This document shows, one piece after another, positions 46,804-57,924 of a stretch of DNA of 64,000 nucleotides. Position 1 is the first letter of the stretch. Every line of letters starts with the position of its first letter. A program made the translations under genes and the position numbers. The notes beneath the pieces were generated by a model. It made no database searches. It saw only the letters and a list, made by a program, of their open reading frames with translations, and was not told the origin of the DNA. This stretch comes from Dendrolimus kikuchii (lineage: Eukaryota; Arthropoda; Insecta; Lepidoptera; Lasiocampidae), in NCBI GenBank assembly GCA_019925095.2, contig CM034412.1:9772001-9836000 (forward strand), read 5' to 3'.

Positions 46804-46901
46804 ACATACATACATCCATAACTTCACGCCAGTTCCCTTGCGGGGTAGGCACGAACAACAGAGCGCCATTCAGGCTTATTCTTACACACCTCACTTGCTT
46901 C
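46804..46901 (-). mobile_element. RTE-like LINE 3' end (98 bp) with target duplication, intron 7
   Basis: On the minus strand it encodes EASEVCKNKPEWRSVVRAYP and the stop, then a short (TATG)n tail at 46804. It is flanked by a 14-bp duplication TATATTCAAAAAGT at 46790-46803 and 46902-46915. The extreme 5' truncation leaves only the last ~25 codons. Confidence 0.9.
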
Positions 46902-46956
46902 TATATTCAAAAAGTGGTATCTAATTTTTATATAAGGCTTTATTAAACCAACATAC

Positions 46957-47211
46957 CGAACACTTGATTTGCGTTGAGGCAATGTTATAATCCGACCATG
47001 ATGGGTTGTTGCATTGGTTGTAATATTCCTCCCAATTTATATGGTACGTGTTATCTTCGTAGTCAGTTATAAATTCGTTCTTGAGAAGGTTTTTAATGCT
47101 TGATTTTTCTTTACCGATCAATTCCACTATCGCATTTGGTAGACCTTCATCTTGAACGCCTATTATAAATTGATTTCCAAAGTATATTAACATTATTAGG
47201 CCGATTGCGAT
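46957..47211 (-). CDS. wfs1: wfs1 coding exon 7 (last membrane segment, start of lumenal domain)
   Basis: This 255-nt, phase 0/0 exon encodes residues 555-639. It opens with IAIGLIMLIYFG, completing the last hydrophobic segment begun in exon 6, then NITW-like hydrophilic sequence with HINWEEYYNQC and ASTQIKCS. The W-x-x-Y...C...W....A.TQI.CS pattern is the conserved start of the wolframin C-terminal domain. Donor TCG|GTATGT. A 98-bp RTE insertion ends only about 55 nt beyond the donor. Confidence 0.95.
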
Positions 47212-47597
47212 CTGTAAAGATAGAAAATTTCACCCAAAATTTACACTTATTTATGATACAATTTATGATGCACGTGTACATTTATTTCTAATCAGAAACA
47301 GGAAGGTACATACAATTTCGTGCTTGTTATTTTGAAAATAACGGATTTTCATACAAACTTTAATCCCCTTTTTCACCCCCTTTATATGTTGTAATTAACT
47401 CTAACAGTGAAAACGAAAAATGTTTGTATTGTATAATAACAGTCAATTCATTTGATGCTTTACTAGGTAATAGTGGACAAAGCATAAAATGTGACACACA
47501 GACAGACATCCACCAGTGATAAGGGTTCCTTTTTAACATGAGTCTCCAATAGAAAACTAATAATATTATAAATCAAAATTTAATAACTATAACTCAC

Positions 47598-48787
47598 CTG
47601 AAATGGCGTTACAAACTTCTTCGTAACCTCAGATTTTGCCAGTAAACAAGTAACAGCCATACTAACCACGAAACATATAAGCAACAAAATCGTATAGAAC
47701 ACCCTCGGTAGGTTAATATACTGCAATAAAGCTACAACAGGCAAAGAAACAGTCGCCAAACCTATTAACGGCAAGAAAAGGAAGGAACAGACAAGTGCCA
47801 AAGTACCACGAATTAAACCATAAGTTGTACACCCATGGGAACATATGATAAACATTTGCAACCAACTCAATGTAACACAATGCGGTAGGGTGTATTTGAA
47901 GAAACCTTCCCAATTCCTACGTCTGGCCATTATAATCAGGATCAATGGAATCAATAAAGAAAAGAAAACACGAGCGTTCAAACAAAATTCAACACTATTC
48001 CCCAATACATAAGAGGGATAACTGGATATACGCAAATCCAGGAAACGCCAACCTTGATTCACTACAGTATCGGTTTCATATGGATACTTCGCTATAAGGT
48101 TTATAGAAAACGATAGCAGAGCCAACATATCTGCATGGGAATCTCCATTAGTACCAAAACTGAATAAAGTCGAAAACATTAGGAAGAATGATAGAACGCA
48201 AAACTCCGAAAACGGCACCCACTGCGTCGCTATAAACGAGTAAAGAAACAAATTCACGAACAGCGATAGGAAAAACTGTATAAAAGGCCCCAAATTATTC
48301 CTAACAAACAAATTTTCGGATTCATCAGGCTGGAGGTTCCCATCGCTGTATCTCAAGAAGAGACCGGACCATTTCCTAAAATCGATGAACTGTCTCTTCG
48401 CATGTAACATTTTGAAAGTGCATATGACCATCGAAACAAAACTGGAATAGTAAAGACCTAACGGTACTATATGGTACAAATTAACTGAAGTTATTGTCAG
48501 AGATGCTATCAAGAATAGAGCTAGCTCTGTATTAGATAAGTCGAATGCAAATGAACCGAAATAATAGAGTAATTTTAGGTACAGAACTTGTATGAAAACT
48601 ATTGGGTGAAGAAATGCCCTTTGTAATAAGGGTATATGGTCTAAAGCCTTAAGACTAGGGTCTGTTAGAGTCAACTCATAACTGACTAGGGGTAATTCGC
48701 CCTGGCAATAGTCTACAGCGGCTGAAACTAGGTTATCGACAGTTAGGTTACGGATTTCCTCATTCTGGCTGACTTTGTCTTGATAAT
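47598..48787 (-). CDS. wfs1: wfs1 coding exon 6 (multipass membrane core)
   Basis: This 1190-nt exon encodes about residues 158-554 without interruption. It starts DYQDKVSQNEEIRNLTVDNL and ends KKFVTPFQ before donor GTGAGT. Hydrophobic segments lie near residues 216-240, 247-283, 323-350, 351-369, 431-445, and several in the last 90 residues. Large internal exons of this kind are typical of wolframin genes. The stretch with RWSGLF (wolframin-type WSGLF context) is present near residue 297. The many membrane segments, with no ATP or metal motif, fit an ER structural or regulatory membrane protein. Confidence 0.96.
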
Positions 48788-49863
48788 CTGAAAAGCGAAA
48801 GTCAATTATTAATTCTCTGCAGCTTTAAAATGTGATTTTACTGCCTTAGATATTGCATTATGTATATTATTCCCTCCCTATTGCTACAATAAGCAAATGA
48901 GAGATATTGCTGCAGTAGAGAATGTACATATCGACGTTTAACCGACAAGATTTCTCAATTTGCCAAAATTTTGCACTAGCTATAAAAAATATAGTTCTAT
49001 TGGTATAAACTATAAATATGACAAATCTGCTAAAATTCTACCTCATACAATAAAAAATGTGTTATATACAAATTTTTTGTAAGAAAACAGTAAAAAAAAG
49101 CAATTGGTCAAAAAATTAGGAGTTATTGATAATCAACAGTCGATATTTTAATGGTCAAGTGCGATAAAAAATTAATAATATTTAGCATCAAAATAAGCAC
49201 ATTGTAAACTCCATGTAACGTCACTCGATTTAACGACAAACTCCCTTAAGCGTCGAAATCACTTGGCTTTGATTGGTTTAGCTTGTCTTCCATACAATGA
49301 TACACTCTATATAGCATTACACCCACTCTTAGTAACGACAACAATTATGTAATAACAACTACTATTTAAGTTGCCAAAATTAGTAAACACTGCGCAGCTG
49401 TGTACGTTTTTTATCGATTTATAATCCTAGCCCGTAATAAACTCGACTGTAGGCATCATGCTTACCAAAATTTCTAAAAATTCTGAATAACCGAAATTGA
49501 AATTCGAAATTTCTAAGTGCTTCCTTTATCACCAAGATGCCTTAATATCGCAAAGTATGAATAAAATAAGTAAAAAATACAAAAAAATTACGGGTACAGC
49601 AAAAGACGTCAGACAAAAATAACAGACTTCTCTTCATTTAACGACAACTCCATAACGCCATAAAATGCACAGTCCCTTCAGTGTTGTTATATAGAGTTTA
49701 CACTGTATTTTAAGAACCAAAGAAACATCAAATTCAGACAACATTAACCGAATTCCTATACCTTTATCCATTCATTTATTATGCTACTGGTTAAAAATTC
49801 AAGAAAACTCCATACGTGATGACAATTTTCTACTTTATTCATGTTGTTGTATGATAACCATAC
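48788..49863 (-). other. wfs1 intron 5: nothing recognised
   Basis: About 1.08 kb of AT-rich sequence without a repeat family seen elsewhere in the window, the cleanest of the larger introns. Confidence 0.6.
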
Positions 49864-49974
49864 CTTCTTCTTGAGTATGATGTGTTCTTATCGTCCCATT
49901 ATTTTGTACTGAGTCTCCAGCTTGAGGTAGTGATGGTTCCAAAGCATTTTCTCCGCCAATCACTTGTGCTTCTT
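49864..49974 (-). CDS. wfs1: wfs1 coding exon 5
   Basis: This 111-nt exon runs from acceptor GATTTTATTTTAG to donor G|GTATGG and encodes about residues 121-158 (EAQVIGGENALEPSLPQAGD and onward). The composition is hydrophilic and low-complexity, a poorly conserved cytosolic linker before the membrane domain. The frame is open on both sides, so the boundaries come from splice consensus and phase (1 base in from exon 4, 1 base out to exon 6). Confidence 0.85.
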
Positions 49975-50147
49975 CTAAAATAAAATCAAAAATATATGTG
50001 CTTATTGAAAACGCCAAAAATGGTAACAGACCCGAAAACTCGACTAAGTGCTCATCGGTTACCATCGGTTCCATTACCGATTTTTGCAACTAATGAACCC
50101 TAAAAAGTATTTAATAGAAAATGTCTCACATATCAAAACCTATATAT

Positions 50148-50647
50148 TGTTACAACTCAGGTCCCGACAAACACAAAATCCACCTGCATATCTGAAACAA
50201 AGCACATTTATTACCCGTCGGCATTTGAACTAATAACATTGAAATTCTTTTATGGTCGTCTTCTTTTGTTTACTTATTGGCATACGGCCTATTGTTATAT
50301 TGTAATCATTAGCCAGGTTTTACGGATTTAAAGTACAAGCTGATTCTATGAAATTCGGTCCACGCTGCTGGGCAGATATATTGCATTTGTGCAGTATAAA
50401 GCAATGGCCCGATTGAGGGAAGAGTCAGTCGAGCGAGAACCACCAGCGAAGAGAGACGTGTGTACTACAATCGGGAATCTAATAAGTGACGGACTTTGCG
50501 CGTTTTATTGAATTACGACCTTCTGCATTACGTTTGGACTTGTTGTGTTCGGTTATATTTGTACCTGTGGTATACGTGTTTGTATAGTTCTAATAGACTC
50601 TATAATAATTCCAACGGCATTTTAATCCCAGTCTCCGACTCGTAACA
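50148..50647 (+). mobile_element. Probable solo LTR (500 bp) in wfs1 intron 4
   Basis: It starts TGTTACAACTCAGG and ends GACTCGTAACA, giving 6-bp terminal inverted repeats TGTTAC/GTAACA with canonical TG...CA. It is flanked by 4-bp ATAT on both sides, though the flanks are TA-rich. A TATAAA box is at 50395-50400, followed by a GC-richer stretch. No gag/pol is nearby. Confidence 0.7.
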
Positions 50648-50747
50648 ATATATTACCTGCTTTGTTTTCAAAATGTCTAAGAGTACGCCCCGTTAACAAC
50701 CTGAAGTTGTCCGGCATTGAAAGCCAAGTTTTAAGGTCGACATCACA

Positions 50748-50840
50748 CTGACAGCACCTCTAATATTACAAATGTTCATAGGCGACAGTAACCACTTTCC
50801 ATCAGGTGGGCCCGTCGGCCTGTCTGCTATAAACTCCAGC
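50748..50840 (+). mobile_element. Poly(A) retroposon family P relative, 3' piece beside exon 4
   Basis: ATTACAAATGTTCATAGGCG and CCATCAGGTGGGCCCGTCGG are recognisable. It ends about 24 bp from the exon 4 donor. Confidence 0.6.
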
Positions 50841-50863
50841 CTCCAGCATAAAGAAAATATTAC

Positions 50864-50985
50864 CTGGTGAATCGTCGTCTGGCGAGTCACTGTCTTCCGG
50901 CTCTTTCCTGAGCGTCGTGTTGCATATCTCACGGATACGCCGCTCAAGTTGCGCCGTTGTAATGTATTGCTCGCCATTCGATAAA
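50864..50985 (-). CDS. wfs1: wfs1 coding exon 4
   Basis: This 122-nt exon encodes about residues 80-121: SLSNGEQYITTAQLERRIRE, then an acidic stretch rich in Glu, Asp and Ser. The acceptor GGCGTCAACAG has a weak pyrimidine tract, and the reading frame stays open about 70 nt into the intron, so the exact 5' edge rests on phase (2+1) and on resemblance to the human motif that follows the Sel1 region. Donor: G|GTAATATT. A degraded poly(A) retroposon tail sits about 25 nt downstream in the intron. Confidence 0.87.
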
Positions 50986-51159
50986 CTGTTGACGCCAAAA
51001 CATCGACAATTGGGTAGATGAATACATACATTCATATTATCACGCATGTTTCTCATTTACGATCGGCAGTAATGATGGAAATTACAGCTACTTTCAGCCA
51101 TCGAAAGTTAGGCGAACGTAGTTGAACCATTTTATACACATGCTTCGATATTTTTATAG

Positions 51160-51482
51160 ATCCGTGCAGGAACGCAGAAAGAATACAATTTCCTGCGGCC
51201 GGGCGGCCTGCCGTAAGAGGCGACAAAACAACCCACAGCCCGGTGGTAGGGCATTTGCCCGACTGGATGGCTTCCACCCCTGGTCAAGAGTATACCGCCA
51301 TAACAACCTTGAGTTGTGTTCCGGGATTAGTGACCGTGTTCCAGTCTCCCTTACGGAAGCAGCAGCACATTTATAGCACCTTTGGTGTTGCAAATGTCCA
51401 TAGGCGATGGTAACCGCTTTTCATCAACTGGCCTGTCTGCCTGTCTGCTGAACTCATGCAATAAAAAAAAATTAAAAAAAAA
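51160..51482 (+). mobile_element. Poly(A) retroposon family P, full-length copy
   Basis: It runs from ATCCGTGCAGGAACGCAG to ATGCAATAAAAAAAAATT. Lies in wfs1 intron 3, about 175 bp upstream of exon 4. Confidence 0.8.
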
Positions 51483-51858
51483 TCCAAGAGTGCATAATTT
51501 CACTTTCATATTGCCAACACTGATAGAATTAATACTTTAAAGGAGTAGTAGCAGAATATATAACACAATAAGATGTTTGGGAAAAGTTTTATACTTTACT
51601 ATTTAACATCGCGTAACATTCGGCGCATTTTGTATGTCATTCGAACTGAATACTAAGAGCGATCATTCAATCAGCGCCGTACCTGCCGCGGGTGTGTCGT
51701 TACACAAGTTCGCGAACTTTCAGAAGTGATGAAAGTCGACCCGTAAAACTATGCGTCCTTGCTCGCACGTGTTTGCGCCCCTGAGGGCGGGCCTAAAGCA
51801 GTCGATTTTGGAGTCGCTTACAATTAGTGAAATTGACACGTGTCTAGATATACTGGTA

Positions 51859-52207
51859 CAGTCGAACTTCGATAAGTCGAAAACCTGCCAAACTCGAAAA
51901 AAAATTGTGTTCCTTTCCCTTCAACCCCAAAACCTCCGTTGCTTGAAATCTGAACCCTCTATAAGTCGAAATAATTAGGAACTCCCTATAAGCAATATCA
52001 GTTCTTCTTTCCCTCTATAACTCGAAATATAAATTGGAGCTCTGTTTCTCGAACATAGCAATATTTGATTTTGCAACTCGATTATTTGAATAAATCTTAA
52101 CTTCTACAAGTCGAATGTTTCCTTACAAAATACGCTTAAGTGAAAATCCTTTGTAAGTCGAATTTTTTGGCGTTTGCTGTCAAGTTCGACTTAAAGAGGT
52201 TCTACTG
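51859..52207. mobile_element. pogo/Tigger-like MITE (349 bp), intron 3
   Basis: Termini CAGTCGAACTTCGATAAGTC and (complement) CAGTAGAACCTCTTTAAGTC form inverted repeats. The element is flanked by TA at 51857-51858 and 52208-52209. CAGT ends with TA duplication point to the pogo branch of Tc1/mariner. The motif AAGTCGAA recurs inside. No ORF. Confidence 0.82.
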
Positions 52208-52719
52208 TAGTTGTAAGACATAGCACAAAGTTCTAATTTATGTTGATACTTGTCATGTTCATCAAACGAATCTGCGAAAACGCCTTCACTAGGCTCTCTA
52301 CTGTCCCTTTACCTGGCAAAGAGATCCCTGGCAGCTTTCCTGGCGACGGTCTCCTGTCGACTCGCTGCCAGACACGACTTGGCTCGGACTATCGCTGCGC
52401 TGTCCTCGTCAATCACGCCACTTCTTATACATCTGTTTAAAAGATTATTAAATAATAAAGTATAGGCAATTAATTTCTTTTCAGCTGTGCGCGCACTGAG
52501 AATATTACAGTCTATGACCATCAATAGAAAAACGGAGTCTTGGACTCTCAAAGTGAAGCCGGCTAAAGGATGCCGATCCTAGAATAAGATACCGATCGCG
52601 CCCCAGTGCATTATGAGAACTCAGTATTAAATCGAATTAGTACGGTTAAAGGTGGAATGGTTTCCAGTGGATACATTACTATTAACTACACAGACGCAAG
52701 CCACGTGTTTATTATCTTC

Positions 52720-53153
52720 TAATATATAAAATTCTCGTGTCGCGGTGTTTGTTACCAAACTCCTCCGAAACAGCTGAACCGATTTGTATGAAATTTTGTG
52801 TACATATCGGGTAGGTCTGAGAATCGACCAACATCTATTTTTCATACCCCTAAATGATAAGGGGTGACCCACCCCTAAATATTTATTTTTATTTTTCTTG
52901 ACAATTATTCTTATTTATATTTTACTATGATTTAGCATTGAAAAATACATACAACCCAAAATTTTCATCCTTCTACCACCAACCCCTATATTTTAATAGC
53001 CGTATAAGTACTTTAATAACTTTAATAATTTTCTACTCTGTTTGTTTAAGTTCATTCGAGTTTAGATTAACATGTAGTCCCGGTAAATGACGCTGTAATC
53101 GGATTCTAGATTTTTATTTTTTAAAGGCAGAACAACGTCTGTCGGGTACAGCT
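52720..53153 (+). mobile_element. Non-autonomous Helitron in wfs1 intron 3
   Basis: It starts TCTAATATATAAAATTCTCG and ends GGCAGAACAACGTCTGTCGG then GTACAGCTAG before T. It is the partner of 42547-43098. Confidence 0.82.
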
Positions 53154-53799
53154 AGTATAAGTATATGCACACAAGTTTTAAAAAAAAGCTTCACTTCCTG
53201 CAAAGATATTTTGCATACCATTATTATAGCTGAAAATATACTACGCCTTTACAATATCATAACATCTGTATAAAACTACATTCTTGCCTTAGAAAAGTAG
53301 ACGGAGCCTATGTGAACAAAAGCTTTAAATAAAGTAAAGCACTTTTTTCAAACTTTTGTGCATAAACTTTGTAATATACACGTGATTTGCGACTGTGTGG
53401 TTAATAGTAAAGTATCCACTGGAAACTATTCCACCTTTATCCTAACTAATTCAATAATTTAATACTAAGTTCTCGTGATGTACTGCGGCGCTTGCGGCTT
53501 TCTATTCCAAAATCAGCTTCCTTTAGCCGACTTTACCCTGAGAGCACGGGGTTCAGTCTACCTATTTTGTTCGTCTGAAATTGTTGCAATTAAATTTATA
53601 GAGTTGGAGATCTTTACACATACGCGCGCACTACGATTGTTAATAGCGCATTTATTTATCTTTTCACAGCCGAGTCCGGTATTATAAAATAAATTGAAGT
53701 GCGAGTTCTTAAAAGCCTACATAACGAAAACTTACAGATGTAAGGTCAAACTAACACAGGCTACCGTAAATAATACAACTAACACTAGTAAGAGGGATG

Positions 53800-54990
53800 C
53801 GGTATAGATATAAGGCGCACTTATTTTAGGTAATAAGAGGAGTAGAAAGGGAGGTTAGAGAGTCATACTCACCCCTTCTGCATCTCCTATGTCTAAAAAA
53901 TGTATAGTTCTCGAGATATTAATATTTTTTGTAAATGTAACCTCACTTATGCTTTTCACTAATATTGTACTTATATCACAGGTCCGCAGTTGAAAAATCC
54001 AATCAAAATCCAATAGTTAAGATAAAAAGATTCAAAATAGTCCAAAAAGACAAGAAAGTTGTTGAAAAATTAAATAAAACACAACTAAGCAATTCACGTA
54101 AATAGAAAAACAAAAAATATGAAAATCCTAGATACTCCTAGATAATACTTAATGTCTTTTTTAAGAAGTTTATGGTTTGCAACTAGCCCTTTAAGCCATG
54201 AAAATGTTGTTCTAATGTATTTTTGAATTAAAATGAAGTTTGGTTGGTTATAAAAAACCAATTAACTTAAGTACTTCTCCTTCTGCAACCCCTATGTATG
54301 GGAAACAATACACTGACTAAAACTGACAAGCCGACCGAGCAAAACGAACGTGCCACGGCAGGGATCAAGAAGTGTCACAACCGATTGATAGCCATCATTT
54401 AAATAGTTATTAATGAATAAACGGTGACAGGCGGTTCTGGCAGTCGCCAGCCGCTACTGCGGCACGCTCGCTTCGCTCGCTCGGCTTGTGAGCTTTATTC
54501 TGTGTACTGTTTCAGACATAGGGCGAAGTACTTAAGTTAACTGTTTTTTTATAACCACCCAAAATACATTTTAAATCAAAAATACATATTCATGGCTTAA
54601 AGGCCTAGTTGCCAACCAAAACCTTTAAAAAAATATATATTATCTATGACTTTCATGTTTCTTGTTCTTTTCCTATAATGGTTATCTACGTGAATTGCTT
54701 TGTTGTGATTTTATAAAATTATGCAACAATTTTGTTGTGTTTTTCGACTATTTTGAATCTTTTTATGTTAACTCTTGGATTTTTCAACTTTGGTCCTATG
54801 ATATAAGTGCAATATTAGTGAAAAACATAAGGTTATATTTAAAAAAAACATTAGTCTCTCAAGAACTATACATTTTTTTGACATAGAGGTTATAGAAGGG
54901 GTGAGTATGACACCCTACCTTCCCCCTCCAAACCCCTACACCCCTTCCATTACTTTAAATAAATGCGCCCTATATCTATACCCCAGCCCA
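53800..54990. mobile_element. Foldback element, about 590-bp inverted arms (intron 3)
   Basis: The left arm starts near TATAGATATAAGGCGCA (53810) and the right arm ends TGCGCCCTATATCTATA (54970). Matching pairs run inward: GAGATATTAATATTTTTTGT with its counterpart near 54840, TGGTTATAAAAAACCAATTA with 54545, GGCTTAAAGGCCTAGTTGCC with 54185, and CGAGCGAGCG-type centre sequence. Only a short loop near 54400-54420 is unpaired. No transposase. A related element is at 62072-62682. Confidence 0.8.
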
Positions 54991-55066
54991 GGTCACATTC
55001 GCAAAACTCCTCCCTCCCTAGTGTGACATCACATATTTCATTTAAATTATTTTTTAATAATTTAAA

Positions 55067-55068
<2 letters not shown>

Positions 55069-55099
<31 letters not shown>
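55069..55099. repeat. (AT)n microsatellite
   Basis: About 15 AT units in wfs1 intron 3, just outside the foldback element. Confidence 0.95.
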
Positions 55100-55102
<3 letters not shown>

Positions 55103-55891
55103 ATAGAGTTGGTAATATTTGAAAATTTTCGTTAAAGCTTCCAATTTCGTATTTTAAGGCTTAAATAAAAATATTAGATTTTGAAATGTGACGTCACGAC
55201 ATTTAGGACCTCTCCCACCCCTTGTCACACAATGTCATATTTACGTGTGAAGTAATTTATGCATGGCCCCCCTAATGTATTTACGAGTAACAAGCTTACA
55301 TAGACCGCTGCAACTCGTCACGTACTTTGTCCCATTTGTCCTTCCAAAGCGTAAAATCACTGATATTTCCATTCATTTATGAGTAGAAATGTTTCACTTC
55401 ACAAAAACTGACAACCTCACGATATTGACGCTTTAACGCAAAATGGCATGATTGTTTACGAACAATTACCGCCGCGTCGGTATGTATACTATTCAAAACA
55501 ATCGCATTGTTACATTATGCGTTAAATCATGTGGGTATATTGGAAAAATAAAACAACGGATGAATGATGGATAGTGATAGTCATTTATGATACTAGTGCG
55601 GTAAGCTGGTTTTTACAAACGAGAGACAGATAACTATGTACATGTATACACTAATGTAGCTTTTCGTTAACGGCGTTTGTCCACTGCCAATAATCATAAC
55701 ATTATCGCAGGTGAAGCTCGACAGTTACATTAGGGGAGCGGACTGTCAAATCAACTGAGTATAAAATTGCAGAACACCGCGGCCTCATAGGCTTTCTATG
55801 CGCGTACCAACTTATGACGTCATAAGTAGGTATAGGAAAAAGGAGTCAAACAGCGCATTCATTATTGTTTGAAAAGTAATTAAAATTATAC

Positions 55892-56692
55892 ATGTATGTC
55901 TCTCAAGACCCGGGGCCATGAAAGGGCCCGGATTTTTGGAGGGTTTGCGTGGGACCACGGGCAGGGCAACACGTAGAAGCCTCTTGACATATTATGTAGT
56001 GTAAATATAGCGCGACACTGCCAGGCGATTATCCCTACCTACATCATATAAAAATGCACCCAAGAACAAGCCCCGGTCAGTGTAGGACTATTGTAGAAAA
56101 TAAGAACAAAAGGTACCGGGCTATTGGGATGAACTGCTAGTGTAACTACTTGGCTGTGGGTCTATGGCTAATAATACTTAATAATAATAATGAGCTAAGA
56201 CTCAAGCTCCAGGGGTGGAACTGATAAATGGCCTAATGTCAGAAGTAGCTTCGGTGAACCTGCAGCCCACCTCTCCTCACCCCTTAGCCACTGATATCCA
56301 TGTTGCCCCTCGCCAATCTTGTACGGCATTTTTTGAGGTCCATGCTAGGAGTGATGAGTCACCGTCTGCCCATTTTTTCCATGTTCCCCGAACATTGTGA
56401 CGGACAGACGCCATAGTCCCCATAGTCGCAGACCCCTAGTACCACTAGCAGTCCACCTCAATAGCCCGGTACCTTTTGTTCTCATTTCCCACAATAGTCC
56501 TACACTGGCCGGGGCTTGTCCTTGTGTGCATTTTTGTATGGTATAGACAGGGATAATCGCTATTCAATGTCACGCCACATTTATATTAAATTTGTCAAGG
56601 GGACTCTACGTGTTGGCCTTCGCATGGCGCCATGCAAGCCCTCCAAAATCCCGGGTCATTTTAATGACCTGTGATCTACAATGACATACAGG
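55892..56692. mobile_element. Foldback element, about 250-bp inverted arms (intron 3)
   Basis: Left arm 55892-56145 and right arm 56435-56692 are inverted copies, e.g. AAAAGGTACCGGGCTATTGG against CAATAGCCCGGTACCTTTTG, with TGTATGTC at both extremities. The 290-bp spacer has no ORF of note. Confidence 0.82.
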
Positions 56693-56724
56693 TATAATAA
56701 CAATAAAAAAATATTATTATTTAT

Positions 56725-56818
56725 TGCATTAGTTCAGCAGCAGACAGGGAGACGGCCCACACCTGATGGAGAGAGGTTACCATCTCCTATGGACATTTGT
56801 AACACTAAAGGTTACTGC
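56725..56818 (-). mobile_element. Poly(A) retroposon family P relative, 3' piece
   Basis: ATTGCATTAGTTCAGCAG... and GAGGTTACCATCTCCTATGG on plus; very short remnants also at 36858-36900 and 60107-60150. Confidence 0.6.
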
Positions 56819-56977
56819 CAATTATTGCCATCGTGATATTTTACGTTAGATACTAAGATGTAATTTCAACGCCTGTTCCTTAATATGTAAAAATATTAGA
56901 ATTTATTTTAACATATGTGCGCTCCCCTATTATAACAAACGATACCAATCAACCAAACCATTAAGTTAAACTTTTAC

Positions 56978-57077
56978 CTTCTCAACATCCTTCTGGCTTC
57001 AGGGTGTGCTTGTTCTGTCGCACATATGAGCCATTCCAACGCCTGTTTAAAGTTTGATATTTTGTCTGCTTCTAATT
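56978..57077 (-). CDS. wfs1: wfs1 coding exon 3 (Sel1-like region)
   Basis: This 100-nt exon runs from acceptor TTTCAACAG to donor AG|GTAAAAG. It encodes about residues 47-80, including FKQALEWLICATEQAHPEAR, the second helix pair of a Sel1-like repeat (ALEWL..A...G/A-x-x-x-A-R). It leaves two bases (AG) that join the T of exon 4 to make Ser80. Confidence 0.92.
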
Positions 57078-57924
57078 CTGTTGAAACAGTTAAAAATACA
57101 TGTGACAACTCTCACAAACGCAAGCCATTTATAGTTCGCGCCAAACTTTATGACCGTTCTCGGCGACAGAAAGCTGCGCAATAAATAGACGCTTTTAGGG
57201 ATCGGTAGACATTTTAGCAGAAGACGAACTCCTGTGAACATGCACAATAGTTTCGTCAAGCATTCCATTCACGAAGACGAAAATCTTCGAGTAGTGCGCC
57301 CTACTCGTTATACGGTACCAAGACATTGTGTTTCTGATATGCTACTATTTCATCTGGGAGAATGTTAGTGACTGTCACACACACATGTAGCCAAGGGTCT
57401 AATGCGTTATTCCAGATGCGACATTATTCTTAACGTGAAACATTGACAGATAACTCATGTATATATATATATAGCGATCGCCAATCGCATTACTCCTATT
57501 CGGCGCGGTATTCTAGAAAATCTTTGGTCGTATAATAAAAATTTCTCGCACAAACGTTGCTTTACAAATGTTTTAAGTTTGTTTACCGAAAGCTCTTGAA
57601 CCTTTACTGGAATTTTGTTGAAGAGCATTATACTTTGCCCCATGAAACTATTGTAAAATACATAATAACATTACTATTACGCAAAAGGAGACGACGGCGC
57701 GCGTCTCATCTAAGTTGGCTGCCAACCATGGCTTAAACCAGAAGCACAACTAGACTTTAATAAAAAGTCCTTAGTAAATATCATTACAGTTTTTTAAAGC
57801 CTGTCTAATGATACACCACAAATAGAAGGAATAAAAAACGTCCTTCTGTTACATACTTGCACACCAGCCAACCCTAAATAAATTCATCTGTCACCTGGCT
57901 ACAGAACTCTCAGGGATTTATATA

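Noticed and set aside
48674..48676. TTG or a later ATG as the start of a short wolframin
   Set aside because: The frame continues upstream to a proper acceptor at 48787 and joins exon 5 in phase; the true start is at 63165.
52309..52551. 80-codon frame on minus with Ala/Arg-rich end
   Set aside because: Part of it (CATGTTCATC..TCTGCGAAAACG) recurs at 18508-18545, so it is likely repeat-derived. No family recognised.
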